Below are positions 8,146 to 16,524 of a stretch of 64,000 bases of DNA, in pieces; position 1 is the stretch's first letter, and each line of letters starts with the position of its first letter. A program made the position numbers and the translations under genes. The stretch covers positions 248,481 to 312,480 of the forward strand of contig NZ_MCGQ01000016.1 of the NCBI RefSeq assembly GCF_002242805.1, given 5' to 3'. The DNA is from Streptomyces diastatochromogenes (GTDB lineage Bacteria > Actinomycetota > Actinomycetes > Streptomycetales > Streptomycetaceae). The notes beneath the pieces were generated by a model that worked only from the letters and a program-made list of their open reading frames with translations, made no database searches and had not been told where the DNA came from.

Positions 8146-9174
8146 TTACACCGCCACGTACGCCACCGGCTCGCCCCCCGCCACCGGCTCTGCCCGCCCC
8201 AGCTTCACCAGGCGCCGTAGATGCGCCTCGGCCTCCGAGACCGCGATGTTCCTTGAGGCGTACGGGATTTCGGGCCAGGGCCGGTTCCACTCCATGCGCT
8301 CGGCCAACTGCCAGGGGGTGAGCGGCTCGGAGAGGAGATCGAGCAGGCCGGTGAGGCGCTCCTCGTGGTGGGTGAGCAACTCCCGCACCCGGCCGGGCGC
8401 GTCGGTGAACGCGTACTGGTGCGCGGGCAGCACCTCGGCCGGGGTCAGACGCCCCACCCGCTCCAGGGAGTCGAGGTAGTCACCGAGCGGGTCGGTCACC
8501 GTGGCGTCGTCGGGGTCCTCGTACAGGCCGATGTGCGGGGTGATCTCGGGGAGGACGTGGTCACCGCTGAACAGGCGGCCATGACCCGGCAGTTGAGCCG
8601 GATGCTCCTCCTCCAGGTGCAGGCAGACGTGGCCGGGTGTGTGCCCCGGGGTCCAGATCGCGCGCAGCCTGCGGCCCGGCAGGTCGAGGAGTTCGCCGGG
8701 GACGATCTCGCGGTCGGGCAGGGCGGGCGCGAGTCCGGGCAGGGTACGGCGGCCACGGGCGGCGCGCAGCGGAGCGACGTGCTCCTCGGGCGCGCCCGCC
8801 GCCGCCAGCTTGGCCGCCATGTACGCGTACCAGCGCCCCGGACGCGTCTCCCGCGTCCTGCGCACGATCGCCGCGTCGGCCGCGTGCATCGCCACCCACG
8901 CCCCGGAAGCCTCACGGACCTGCCCCGACAGCCCATGGTGGTCCGGGTGGTGATGGGTGACGACCACCCCGTGCACCTCCGCGACCGACGTCCCACAGGC
9001 CGCCAGCCCGGCCGCCAGCACCTCCCAGGACGCCGGATCGTCCCAGCCCGTGTCCACCAGCACCGGACCCCGGTCGGTGTCCACGACGTACACCAGCGTG
9101 TACCCGAGCGGGTTGTCCGGAATGGGCACCCGGATGGACCGTACGCCCCCGCCGTGATCGAACGTCTCCGTCAT
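8146..9174 (-). CDS. Metallo-beta-lactamase-fold hydrolase
   Basis: A protein of 342 residues starting at ATG 9174 behind GGAGG. It carries the di-metal signature THHHPDHHG (near residue 75), a later His in WTPGHTPGHVCLH and the Asp in FSGDHVLPEITPHIG, so both metal sites look intact. The C-terminal part is a winged-helix-like extension (TPWQLAERMEWNRPWPEI) found in glyoxalase-II-like and LACTB2-like proteins. It may hydrolyse a thioester or lactone. It diverges from the aldehyde dehydrogenase, with an 18-bp palindrome between them. Confidence 0.85.
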   Translation of the reverse strand: MTETFDHGGGVRSIRVPIPDNPLGYTLVYVVDTDRGPVLVDTGWDDPASWEVLAAGLAACGTSVAEVHGVVVTHHHPDHHGLSGQVREASGAWVAMHAADAAIVRRTRETRPGRWYAYMAAKLAAAGAPEEHVAPLRAARGRRTLPGLAPALPDREIVPGELLDLPGRRLRAIWTPGHTPGHVCLHLEEEHPAQLPGHGRLFSGDHVLPEITPHIGLYEDPDDATVTDPLGDYLDSLERVGRLTPAEVLPAHQYAFTDAPGRVRELLTHHEERLTGLLDLLSEPLTPWQLAERMEWNRPWPEIPYASRNIAVSEAEAHLRRLVKLGRAEPVAGGEPVAYVAV

Positions 9175-9224
9175 CCGTCCTCCACCCCGCCGCCCGTACC
9201 TCACGACCATTGCTCACTATAACT

Positions 9225-9242
9225 AGAACTGATATCAGTTCT
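9225..9242. promoter_or_regulatory. Perfect 18-bp palindrome between divergent genes
   Basis: AGAACTGATATCAGTTCT is a perfect inverted repeat midway between the MBL hydrolase (start 9174) and the aldehyde dehydrogenase (start 9287). AT-rich DNA next to it (CTATAACTAGA) could hold a promoter. It differs in spacing from the three KstR-type sites in this window, so another dimeric regulator, probably TetR-like, is expected. Confidence 0.65.
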
Positions 9243-9286
9243 GAAACAGCGTCAGAAACATGCGGTGCGGTGGGAGGCAGTCGGCC

Positions 9287-10738
9287 ATGACCGAACTCGT
9301 GGAGCACGGACAGCTGTTCATCGGCGGGGAGTTGACCGACCCGCTGGGCAGGGACGTCATCGAGGTGATCTCCCCGCACACGGAGGAGGTCATCGGCAGG
9401 GTGCCGCACGCCTCCCGGGGGGACGTCGACCGGGCGGTGGCCGTCGCGCGCCGCGCCTTCGACGAAGGGCCCTGGCCGCGCGCCTCGTTGGCCGAGCGGA
9501 TCGAGGTCGTCGGCCGGATCAAGGACGGCATCCTCGCCCGGCACGAGGAGATCGCCCGGGTGATCTCCTCGGAGAACGGCTCCCCGTACTCCTGGAGCGT
9601 CCTCGCCCAGGCGCTCGGCGCGATGATGGTCTGGGACTCGGCGATCAAGGTCGCGCAGGGCTTCACGTACGAGGAGCGCCGCGACGGTGTCCTCGGCCCG
9701 ATCCTCGTGACGCGCGAACCGGTCGGCGTGGTCGCGGCCGTCGTCCCGTGGAACGTCCCGCAGTTCGTCGCCGCCGCCAAGCTCGCGCCCGCGCTGCTGA
9801 CCGGCTGCACGGTCGTACTCAAGCCGTCCCCGGAGTCGCCGCTCGACGCCTACCTGCTCGGCGAGATCGCGCGGGAGGCCGGGCTGCCCGAGGGCGTGCT
9901 GTCGATCCTGCCCGCCGACCGCGAGGTCAGCGAGTACCTGGTCGGGCACCCCGGCGTCGACAAGGTCTCCTTCACCGGCTCGGTCGCGGCCGGCAAGCGG
10001 GTGATGGAGGTGGCCGCCCGCAACCTCACCCGGGTCACGCTTGAGCTGGGCGGCAAGTCGGCGGCGGTCGTGCTCCCGGACGCGGACGTCCAGGCGGCCG
10101 TGTCGGGCATCGTCCCGGCGGCCTGGATGAACAACGGGCAGGCGTGTGTCGCCCAGACCCGCATCCTGGTCCCGCGCACTCGCTACGACGAGTTCGCGGA
10201 CGCCTTCGCGCAGGCGGCGAACGCCCTGAAGGTCGGCGACCCGCTGGACCCGGCCACCCAGGTCGGCCCCCTGGTCGCCCGGCGCCAGCAGCAGCGCAAC
10301 CTCGACTACATCCGCGTCGGCCAGGAGGAGGGCGCCAAGATCCTCACCGGCGGCGGCCGCCCGGCCGGTCTCGAACGCGGCTGGTACGTGGAGCCCACCC
10401 TCTTCGGCGGCGTCGACAACTCCATGCGCATCGCCCGCGAGGAGATCTTCGGCCCCGTGATCTGTCTCCTGCCCTACGGCGACGAGCAGGAGGCCGTGAA
10501 GATCGCCAACGACTCGGACTACGGCCTGTCCGGCAGCGTGTGGACGGCCGATGTCGAGCACGGCATCGAGGTCGCCCGCCAGGTCCGTACCGGCACCTAC
10601 TCCGTCAACACCTTCAGCCTGGACATGCTGGGCCCGTTCGGCGGCTACAAGAACTCCGGGCTGGGGCGGGAGTTCGGGCCCGAGGGCTACGGCGAGTTCC
10701 TCGAACACAAGATGATCCACCTGCCGGCGGGGGCCTAG
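9287..10738 (+). CDS. NAD(P)+-dependent aldehyde dehydrogenase
   Basis: A protein of 483 residues starting at ATG 9287 behind GGGAGG. All aldehyde-dehydrogenase hallmarks are present: VVPWNVPQF, the cofactor loop FTGSVAAGKRVME, the general-base Glu in LELGGKSAAVVLP, the catalytic Cys in NNGQACVAQTRI, and EIFGPV near the end. Length is normal. It oxidises an aldehyde to the acid using NAD(P)+. A 3Fe-4S-type ferredoxin gene follows after 2 bp, so they are co-transcribed. The context (SnoaL, MBL hydrolase, nearby KstR-like regulator) suggests catabolism of terpenoid or steroid-like aldehydes, but the substrate cannot be read from sequence. Confidence 0.93.
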   Translation: MTELVEHGQLFIGGELTDPLGRDVIEVISPHTEEVIGRVPHASRGDVDRAVAVARRAFDEGPWPRASLAERIEVVGRIKDGILARHEEIARVISSENGSPYSWSVLAQALGAMMVWDSAIKVAQGFTYEERRDGVLGPILVTREPVGVVAAVVPWNVPQFVAAAKLAPALLTGCTVVLKPSPESPLDAYLLGEIAREAGLPEGVLSILPADREVSEYLVGHPGVDKVSFTGSVAAGKRVMEVAARNLTRVTLELGGKSAAVVLPDADVQAAVSGIVPAAWMNNGQACVAQTRILVPRTRYDEFADAFAQAANALKVGDPLDPATQVGPLVARRQQQRNLDYIRVGQEEGAKILTGGGRPAGLERGWYVEPTLFGGVDNSMRIAREEIFGPVICLLPYGDEQEAVKIANDSDYGLSGSVWTADVEHGIEVARQVRTGTYSVNTFSLDMLGPFGGYKNSGLGREFGPEGYGEFLEHKMIHLPAGA

Positions 10739-10740
10739 GG

Positions 10741-10974
10741 ATGGGCGACCGCTGGCACGTCGAGGTCGACCGGTCCGTGTGCATCGGTTCCGCCCAGTGC
10801 CTCCATCACGCCCCGGACGGCTTCCGCCTCGACTCCGCCCGCCAGTCCCACCCCGTCGAACCGGACACCGACGCGAGCGAACAGGTCCTGGAAGCCGCCG
10901 AGAGCTGCCCGGTGGAGGCGATCATGATCACGCTGGTGGGGAGCGCGGAGCCGGTGTTCCCGCCTGAGGACTAG
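10741..10974 (+). CDS. Ferredoxin, [3Fe-4S]/[4Fe-4S] P450-type
   Basis: A protein of 77 residues, 2 bp after the aldehyde dehydrogenase. The Cys pattern is CIGSAQC (C-x5-C) and later CPVEAI. The residue where a fourth cluster Cys would stand is Ser, as in 3Fe-4S ferredoxins that feed cytochromes P450. No P450 gene is in this neighbourhood, so its partner lies elsewhere or it serves another oxygenase. The 3' end forms the first unit of a 23-bp tandem repeat. Confidence 0.9.
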   Translation: MGDRWHVEVDRSVCIGSAQCLHHAPDGFRLDSARQSHPVEPDTDASEQVLEAAESCPVEAIMITLVGSAEPVFPPED

Positions 10975-11020
10975 CGGTGTTCCCACCCGAGGGCCGGCGG
11001 TGTTCCCACCCGAGGATCAG
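10952..11020. repeat. Three tandem 23-bp repeats spanning the ferredoxin stop codon
   Basis: Units start at 10952, 10975 and 10998 with core CGGTGTTCCCACCCGAGG. The first unit is diverged (CGGTGTTCCCGCCTGAGG) and encodes the last ferredoxin residues; the second and third are non-coding and nearly identical. This looks like tandem duplication of a gene end. Confidence 0.75.
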
Positions 11021-11067
11021 CGATGTCGGAGCCGCGGGATACGCTCCTGCGGTTCCGATGACGTTTG

Positions 11068-11958
11068 ATGTTCGTCCCGACCAGGGTGGGAAGCGTGCAC
11101 GAGTCCGAGGCCGAGCGGCTGATCGACGAGGCCTACGAGGCGTGGGACGCCGAGGAGTGGCTCACCGCGGCCGGCCTGCTGGAGCAGGTCCTCGCGCACT
11201 TCCCGGACGCGCCCAAGAGCCCGGTGTGGTGGTACGACGCCGCGCTCGCCCACAAGTTCCTGCGCAACTGGGCGAAGGCGTACGAGCTGGGCCGCGAGGC
11301 CGCTGCCCGCGCCCCGCGCGGCGAGGGCGAACCGGCGTTCTGGAACCTCGGTATCGCCGCCACCATCCAGCGCGACTGGGCCACGGCACGGGAGGCCTGG
11401 GCCGGCTTCGGCATCGAACTCCCGGACGGCGAGGGCGAGATCAACGCCCGCTTCGGCCCGGCCTGTGTGCGCCTGGACACCGGCGGCGAACGGGAGGTCG
11501 TCTGGATCGACCGGCTGTGCCCGACCCGTGGCCGGGTGATGAACGTGCCCGTGTCCGGTGGGCGCCGCTTCGGCGAGGTCGTCGTCCACGACGGCGAACC
11601 CAAGGGCCGCCGGGTCGTCGACGGCCGCGAGTACCCCGTCTTCGACGAACTCCTCCTCTTCGAGGCCTCCGACCTGCCGACCCTGTCGGTCACGGTGGAC
11701 GCGGGCGAGGCCGCCGACGTCGACGCCCTGGTCGACCTGTTCGTGGAGCAGGGCTACGGCGCCGAGCCGGCGAGCAGCTTCGAGATGCTGTGCGCCTGCT
11801 GCAGCGAGGGCACGTACGAGCGGGAGCGGAAGGTCCACGCCGGCACCCAGCGGGTGTCCCTGGCCGCCCCGGAGCAGGAGGCCCGCCGCCTGCTGGACCA
11901 GTGGGCCGGACAGGCGGCGGAGGGGCGTGGCTGGGCGGGTCTGGAGCCGGTCGCCTAG
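11068..11958 (+). CDS. Tetratricopeptide-repeat-like protein
   Basis: About 296 residues from ATG 11068; GTG codons at 11086 and 11095, after AGGGTGGGA, are also possible and the true start is uncertain. The N-terminal third has TPR-like helices (EAYEAWDAEEWLTAAGLLEQ, WYDAALAHKFLRNWAKAYEL, PAFWNLGIAATIQRDWATAR). The rest is a mixed alpha/beta domain with a Cys-rich stretch (MLCACCSEGTYE) that could bind metal. Function unknown. It is likely a soluble scaffold. The next feature on this strand is the TPP riboswitch. Confidence 0.75.
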   Translation: MFVPTRVGSVHESEAERLIDEAYEAWDAEEWLTAAGLLEQVLAHFPDAPKSPVWWYDAALAHKFLRNWAKAYELGREAAARAPRGEGEPAFWNLGIAATIQRDWATAREAWAGFGIELPDGEGEINARFGPACVRLDTGGEREVVWIDRLCPTRGRVMNVPVSGGRRFGEVVVHDGEPKGRRVVDGREYPVFDELLLFEASDLPTLSVTVDAGEAADVDALVDLFVEQGYGAEPASSFEMLCACCSEGTYERERKVHAGTQRVSLAAPEQEARRLLDQWAGQAAEGRGWAGLEPVA

Positions 11959-12041
11959 GCGTACGGGCGGACCCCCGCTGCGGTGGAAATTGTCCCTATT
12001 TGTCGGGTTCCGTCACGCCCGTCGGGGCTATCCTGATAGAG

Positions 12042-12224
12042 CCTACGAGGCGAGTGAGGGAGTCCGACCGGAGTAGCCGATTTTGGCGAGACGCACAGGC
12101 ATCCGCCGAGGCCGACAGCGACGGTAGGGCTGAGAGGCCGGAAAGCAGCAGTCAGGCTCGAAGGCGACCCCCATTACCTGATCCGGACCATGCCGGCGAA
12201 GGGAACCCGTCTCGTAGGTTTTTT
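12042..12224 (+). promoter_or_regulatory. TPP (thiamine pyrophosphate) riboswitch without a downstream gene
   Basis: The 3' half is nearly canonical: CTGAGAG (12130-12136), then ACCTGATCCGG and ATGCCGGCGAAGGGAA (12175-12204). Pairings found by eye are P1 CCTACGAG (12042-12049) with CTCGTAGG (12211-12218), P2 GGGAGTC (12058-12064) with GACCCCC (12166-12172), and P3 CCGACCG with CGGTAGG enclosing a roughly 50-nt extended arm. Six T residues follow P1 immediately (12219-12224), like an intrinsic terminator. Downstream, the only gene is kstR on the opposite strand, 18 bp away, so no thiamine gene is controlled here. Confidence 0.75.
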
Positions 12225-12241
12225 GTGCCCTTTCGGCCCCT

Positions 12242-12862
12242 CTACGTGCGCCCTTCCGGCTCCGTCAGGTCGATCAGGCGGCACACCGTCTCGATGTCGA
12301 TCTTCACCTGGGCGATGGAGGCGCGGCCCGAGAGCCAGGTGATCAGGGCCGAGTGCCAGGTGTGCTCGATGACGCGGACCGCGGAGAGCTGCTCCGGGGT
12401 CGGGTGCTCCAGGCCCATCGCGTCCAGGATGATCACGGTGGTCTGCCGGGAGACCTGGTCGACCTCGGGGGAGACGCTGCGGTCGGCGAAGGTCAGGGCG
12501 CGGACCATCGCGTCGGCCAGGTGAGGCTCGCGCTGCAGCGCGCGGAAGGCCCGCATCAGGGTCTCCGCCACCCGCTCGGCCGCCGTGTCGCCCGCCGGCG
12601 GCTTCTTGCGCAGCGTGCCGTGCATGTGCTCCAGCTGGTCCTGCATGGTGGCGACCAGCAGATGCACCTTGGACGGGAAGTAGCGGTACAGCGTGCCGAG
12701 CGCCACCTGCGAGGACTCGGCGACCTCGCGCATCTGTACGGCGTCGAAACCACCCCGGCTGGCCAGCTGCGCGCTCGCGTGCAGGATCCGGCGGCGACGG
12801 GCCTCCTGCCGCTCGGTGAGGGGCGGCGTGGCAGGCCTCGAACTACTCGCTTCCGCAGGCAT
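12242..12862 (-). CDS. kstR: TetR-family regulator, KstR-like (steroid catabolism repressor)
   Basis: 206 residues from ATG 12862, behind GGAACGGGA; a further upstream start at 12913 has a poorer site. The DNA-binding part (ILHASAQLASRGGFDAVQMR then EVAESSQVALGTLYRYFPSK, VHLLV) matches, from memory, the mycobacterial KstR helix-turn-helix very closely (VQMR, GTLYRYFPSKVHLLV). KstR represses cholesterol and steroid catabolic genes by binding TNNAACNNGTTNNA until acyl-CoA steroid intermediates appear. An exact match to that motif lies upstream at 13015-13028, implying autoregulation. Two more matches precede a thiolase and a MaoC operon in this window. Orthology is inferred. Confidence 0.85.
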   Translation of the reverse strand: MPAEASSSRPATPPLTERQEARRRRILHASAQLASRGGFDAVQMREVAESSQVALGTLYRYFPSKVHLLVATMQDQLEHMHGTLRKKPPAGDTAAERVAETLMRAFRALQREPHLADAMVRALTFADRSVSPEVDQVSRQTTVIILDAMGLEHPTPEQLSAVRVIEHTWHSALITWLSGRASIAQVKIDIETVCRLIDLTEPEGRT

Positions 12863-13012
12863 GGGTCCCGTTCCGTGGCAGTCGGTGAGGACATCTGTAG
12901 GGCACGTGATCATCCTGCACGGCGGGGGTCCGAGCCGTGGCGTGAATCACCTGATCCACTGCTCACAGCGCCCCTACCTGCCGGTAGATTCAGAGCCTCT
13001 TGAACGATCAAG

Positions 13013-13030
13013 TCTGAAACTTGTTCTAGA
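13013..13030. promoter_or_regulatory. KstR-type operator, kstR/glycosyltransferase intergenic region
   Basis: TCTGAAACTTGTTCTAGA is a near-palindrome containing TNNAACNNGTTNNA at 13015-13028. It lies between kstR (start 12862) and the divergent glycosyltransferase gene (start 13083), so it may control both. Confidence 0.7.
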
Positions 13031-13082
13031 TTAGCGTCCCGTCGTAGTCTCGCGGGACAGTGCAGGGAGAAGGGGGTCCAGA

Positions 13083-14480
13083 GTGACCGCTGAGGCCAGG
13101 GAGGCCGGGTCCCCGAAGGGCCTTGCTGCCGACGGCGAGCGACCGCTCAACATCGCGCTTCTCACCTATAAAGGGAACCCGTTCTGCGGCGGCCAGGGCG
13201 TCTACGTACGGCACCTCTCCCGCGAACTGGCCCGCCTCGGCCACCGGGTCGAGGTCATCGGCTCGCAGCCGTACCCCGTACTCGACGAGGGGTATCCCCA
13301 GCTCACCCTGACCGAGCTGCCCAGCCTCGACCTCTACCGCCAGCCCGACCCCTTCCGCACCCCGGGGCGGGACGAGTACCGGGACTGGATCGACGCCCTC
13401 GAAGTGGCCACCATGTGGACCGGCGGCTTCCCCGAGCCGCTGACGTTCTCCCTGCGCGCCCGCCACCATCTGCGCGCCCGCCGCGGCGAGTTCGACGTCG
13501 TCCACGACAACCAGACCCTCGGCTACGGCCTGCTCGGCGACATCGGCGCCCCCCTGGTCACCACGATCCACCACCCCATCACCGTCGACCGGCAGCTGGA
13601 GCTGGACGCGGCCGAGGGCTGGCAGCGCCGCTACTCGGTGCGCCGCTGGTACGCCTTCACCCGCATGCAGAAGCGCGTCGCCCGCCGCCTGCCCTCCGTG
13701 CTCACCGTCTCCGGCACCTCCCGCCAGGAGATCGTGGACCACCTCGGTGTCCGGGGCGACCGCATCCACGTCGTCCACATCGGCGCCGACACCGATCTGT
13801 TCGCGCCGAATCCGGCCGTGGCCGAGGTGCCCGGCCGGATCGTCACCACCTCCAGCGCCGACGTGCCCCTCAAGGGCCTGGTCTTCCTCGTCGAGGCGCT
13901 CGCGAAGGTGCGCACCGAGCACCCGGCCGCCCACCTCGTCGTCGTCGGCAAGCGCCCCACCGAGGGCCCGGTCGCCCAGGCCATCGAGCGCTACGGCCTC
14001 GAAGGCGCCGTCGACTTCGTCAAGGGCATCTCCGACGCCGAACTCGTCGACCTGATCCGCTCGGCCGAGGTCGCCTGCGTGCCCTCTCTCTACGAGGGCT
14101 TCTCGCTGCCCGCCGCCGAGGCCATGGCCACCGGCACCCCGCTGGTCGCCACCACGGGCGGCGCGATCCCCGAGGTCGCGGGACGCGACGGCGAGACCTG
14201 CCTGGCCGTACCCACCGGCGACGCGGGGGCGCTGGCCGCTGGGCTCGGCCGGTTGCTGGGGGACCCGGAACTGCGTGCGCGGCTCGGCCGCGCGGGCCGT
14301 GAGCGGGTGCTGGCGAAGTTCACCTGGGCCCGCGCCGCAGAGGGAACGGTCGCCCGCTACCGCGAGGCCATCGCCAGCTCTGCGGACCCGGCCGCACGCC
14401 CCTCCACGGCACGCCCCGGCGAGGTGACCCAGGCCGTCAAGGCGACCCCAGCCGTGCAACTGACCGAGGCCGTCAAGTGA
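13083..14480 (+). CDS. GT4-family glycosyltransferase
   Basis: A protein of 465 residues starting at GTG 13083 behind GGGAGAAGGGGG. GT-B fold: the N-terminal donor/acceptor domain opens with IALLTYKGNPFCGGQGVYVR then HLSRELARLGHRVEVIG. The C-terminal domain contains the EX7E signature region PSLYEGFSLPAAEAMATGTP and ATTGGAIPEV. It would transfer a sugar from a nucleotide- or lipid-linked donor. The last 30 residues are Ala/Pro/Thr-rich. It leads a three-gene cluster with a methyltransferase and an alpha/alpha-barrel protein. A KstR-type site lies 53 bp upstream. Confidence 0.88.
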   Translation: MTAEAREAGSPKGLAADGERPLNIALLTYKGNPFCGGQGVYVRHLSRELARLGHRVEVIGSQPYPVLDEGYPQLTLTELPSLDLYRQPDPFRTPGRDEYRDWIDALEVATMWTGGFPEPLTFSLRARHHLRARRGEFDVVHDNQTLGYGLLGDIGAPLVTTIHHPITVDRQLELDAAEGWQRRYSVRRWYAFTRMQKRVARRLPSVLTVSGTSRQEIVDHLGVRGDRIHVVHIGADTDLFAPNPAVAEVPGRIVTTSSADVPLKGLVFLVEALAKVRTEHPAAHLVVVGKRPTEGPVAQAIERYGLEGAVDFVKGISDAELVDLIRSAEVACVPSLYEGFSLPAAEAMATGTPLVATTGGAIPEVAGRDGETCLAVPTGDAGALAAGLGRLLGDPELRARLGRAGRERVLAKFTWARAAEGTVARYREAIASSADPAARPSTARPGEVTQAVKATPAVQLTEAVK

Positions 14481-14526
14481 CCGCCGCCCCCGTGACCGTC
14501 GATTCCCCTCCCGAAAGCAGGGCCAC

Positions 14527-15279
14527 GTGCTGACCGTCGACTTCTCCCGGTTCCCGCTCGCCCCGGGCGACCGTGTCCTGGACCTCGGCTGCGGGGCCGG
14601 CCGGCACGCCTTCGAGTGCTACCGGCGCGGCGCGCACGTCGTGGCCCTCGACCAGAACGGTGAGGAGATCCGCGAGGTCGCCAAGTGGTTCGCGGCGATG
14701 AAGGAGGCGGGCGAGGCCCCGGCCGGCGCCACCGCGACCGCGATGGAGGGCGACGCGCTCGCGCTGCCCTTCCCGGACGAGTCCTTCGACGTCGTCATCA
14801 TCTCCGAGGTGATGGAGCACATCCCCGACGACAAGGGCGTGCTCGCCGAGATGGTGCGCGTGCTCAAGCCCGGCGGCCGGATCGCCATCACCGTGCCGCG
14901 CTACGGCCCCGAGAAGGTCTGCTGGGCGCTGTCCGACGCCTACCACGAGGTCGAGGGCGGCCACATCCGCATCTACAAGGCCGACGAGCTGCTCGCCAAG
15001 ATCCGCGAGGCGGGCCTCAGGCCGTACGGCACCCACCACGCGCACGCCCTGCACTCGCCGTACTGGTGGCTGAAGTGCGCGTTCGGCGTGGACAACGACA
15101 AGGCGCTGCCGGTGCGGGCGTACCACAAGCTGCTGGTCTGGGACATCATGAAGAAGCCGCTCGCCACCCGGGTCGCCGAGCAGGCGCTGAACCCGCTGAT
15201 CGGCAAGAGCTTCGTCGCCTACGCGACCAAGCCCCACCTGCCCAAGCTCGCCGAGACCGACGGGGCGGCCGCCAAGTGA
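14527..15279 (+). CDS. SAM-dependent class I methyltransferase
   Basis: A protein of 250 residues starting at GTG 14527. Motif I is DRVLDLGCGAGRHAFECYRR; the acidic residue of motif II is in VVALDQN; SFDVVIISEVMEHIPDDKG is the Methyltransf_11 motif IV, followed by LKPGGRIAITVP. The acceptor is unknown. The final codons overlap the start of the next gene (GTGA at 15276). Clustering with a GT4 enzyme suggests modification of a glycoconjugate or lipid-linked sugar. Confidence 0.88.
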   Translation: MLTVDFSRFPLAPGDRVLDLGCGAGRHAFECYRRGAHVVALDQNGEEIREVAKWFAAMKEAGEAPAGATATAMEGDALALPFPDESFDVVIISEVMEHIPDDKGVLAEMVRVLKPGGRIAITVPRYGPEKVCWALSDAYHEVEGGHIRIYKADELLAKIREAGLRPYGTHHAHALHSPYWWLKCAFGVDNDKALPVRAYHKLLVWDIMKKPLATRVAEQALNPLIGKSFVAYATKPHLPKLAETDGAAAK

Positions 15280-16346
15280 CGACGCCCCGGACAGAACACC
15301 TCGTCCTGCCCGGGGTCCTCACCGCCGAGCAGGCCGCCGCGACCGTACGCGGCATCCTCGCCGTACAGCGGGAGGACGGGGCGATCCCGTGGTTCCGCGG
15401 GCACCACCTCGACCCGTGGGACCACACCGAGGCCGCGATGGCCCTGGACGCGGCCGGCGAGCACGAGGCCGCCGCGCGGGCGTACACCTGGCTCGCCACC
15501 CACCAGAACGAGGACGGCTCCTGGTACGCCGCCTACGCTGACGGCGCCCACGACGACGTCACCGACCGCGCCCGCGAGTCGAACTTCGTCGCCTACATAG
15601 CCGTAGGCGTCTGGCACCACTACCTGTCCACCGGTGACGACATCTTCCTGGACCGCATGTGGCCCACCGTCTACGCGGCCATGGAGTGGGTGCTGCGCCA
15701 GCAGCAGCCCGGCGGCCAGATCGGCTGGCGGCGCGAGGACGACGGCACGCCCACCGCGGACGCGCTGCTCACCGGCAGCTCCTCGATCCACCACGCCCTG
15801 CGCTGTGCGCTCGCCATCGCCGAACAGCGTGAAGAGCCGCAGCCGGACTGGGAGTTGGCGGTGGGCGCACTCCGCCACGCGATCCGCCTCCACCCCGAGC
15901 GCTTCCTCGACAAGGACCGCTACTCGATGGACTGGTACTACCCGGTCCTCGGCGGCGCCCTGACCGGAGCGGAGGCCAAGGCGCGCATCGAGGCGGACTG
16001 GGACCGCTTCGTCGTACCCGGCCTCGGCGTGCGCTGTGTGGTCCCCAACCCCTGGGTGACCGGCGGCGAGTCCAGCGAGCTGGCCCTGGCCCTGTGGGCG
16101 ATGGGCGAGTCCGACCGCTCCCTGGAGATCCTCCAGTCCATCCAGCACCTGCGCGACGCGGACACCGGCCTGTACTGGACGGGCTACGTCTTCGACGACG
16201 ACGCGATCTGGCCCCGGGAACTCACCACCTGGACAGCGGGCTCCCTCCTGCTGGCCGTCGCCGCCCTGGGCGGCCACGACGCCACGTGCGCGGTCTTCGG
16301 AGGCGAGCACCTGCCGTCCGGCCTGGACCCGGACTGCTGCGGCTGA
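15276..16346 (+). CDS. Prenyltransferase/squalene-oxidase-like alpha/alpha-toroid protein
   Basis: A protein of 356 residues starting at GTG 15276, overlapping the methyltransferase stop. It shows repeated helical pairs: VLTAEQAAATVRGILAVQRE, AARAYTWLATHQNEDGSWYA and MWPTVYAAMEWVLRQQQPGG. These fit an alpha6/alpha6 barrel like glucoamylase or family GH15-like proteins and terpene cyclases. Acidic residues in DHTEAAMALDAAGE could be catalytic, but the DXDD motif of class II terpene cyclases is not obvious. No signal peptide is seen, so it is cytoplasmic. A role in trimming or binding the product of the adjacent glycosyltransferase is plausible. Confidence 0.75.
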   Translation: MTTPRTEHLVLPGVLTAEQAAATVRGILAVQREDGAIPWFRGHHLDPWDHTEAAMALDAAGEHEAAARAYTWLATHQNEDGSWYAAYADGAHDDVTDRARESNFVAYIAVGVWHHYLSTGDDIFLDRMWPTVYAAMEWVLRQQQPGGQIGWRREDDGTPTADALLTGSSSIHHALRCALAIAEQREEPQPDWELAVGALRHAIRLHPERFLDKDRYSMDWYYPVLGGALTGAEAKARIEADWDRFVVPGLGVRCVVPNPWVTGGESSELALALWAMGESDRSLEILQSIQHLRDADTGLYWTGYVFDDDAIWPRELTTWTAGSLLLAVAALGGHDATCAVFGGEHLPSGLDPDCCG

Positions 16347-16524
16347 CGGAGCAGTCGGATTTCCCCTTCCGGGGCGGCGAAACCCCGGCCGGGACGCCGA
16401 ACGGGACCCCGTCCGGGACCACGTCCGGGCCCCCGGACGGAGTCGTCCGAGTGGCGGGCACCGGCCGTCCGGGTGACGCTGCCGGAGGAAACACCCGCTC
16501 GGGGAGACACGTCCGGAGGACCTC

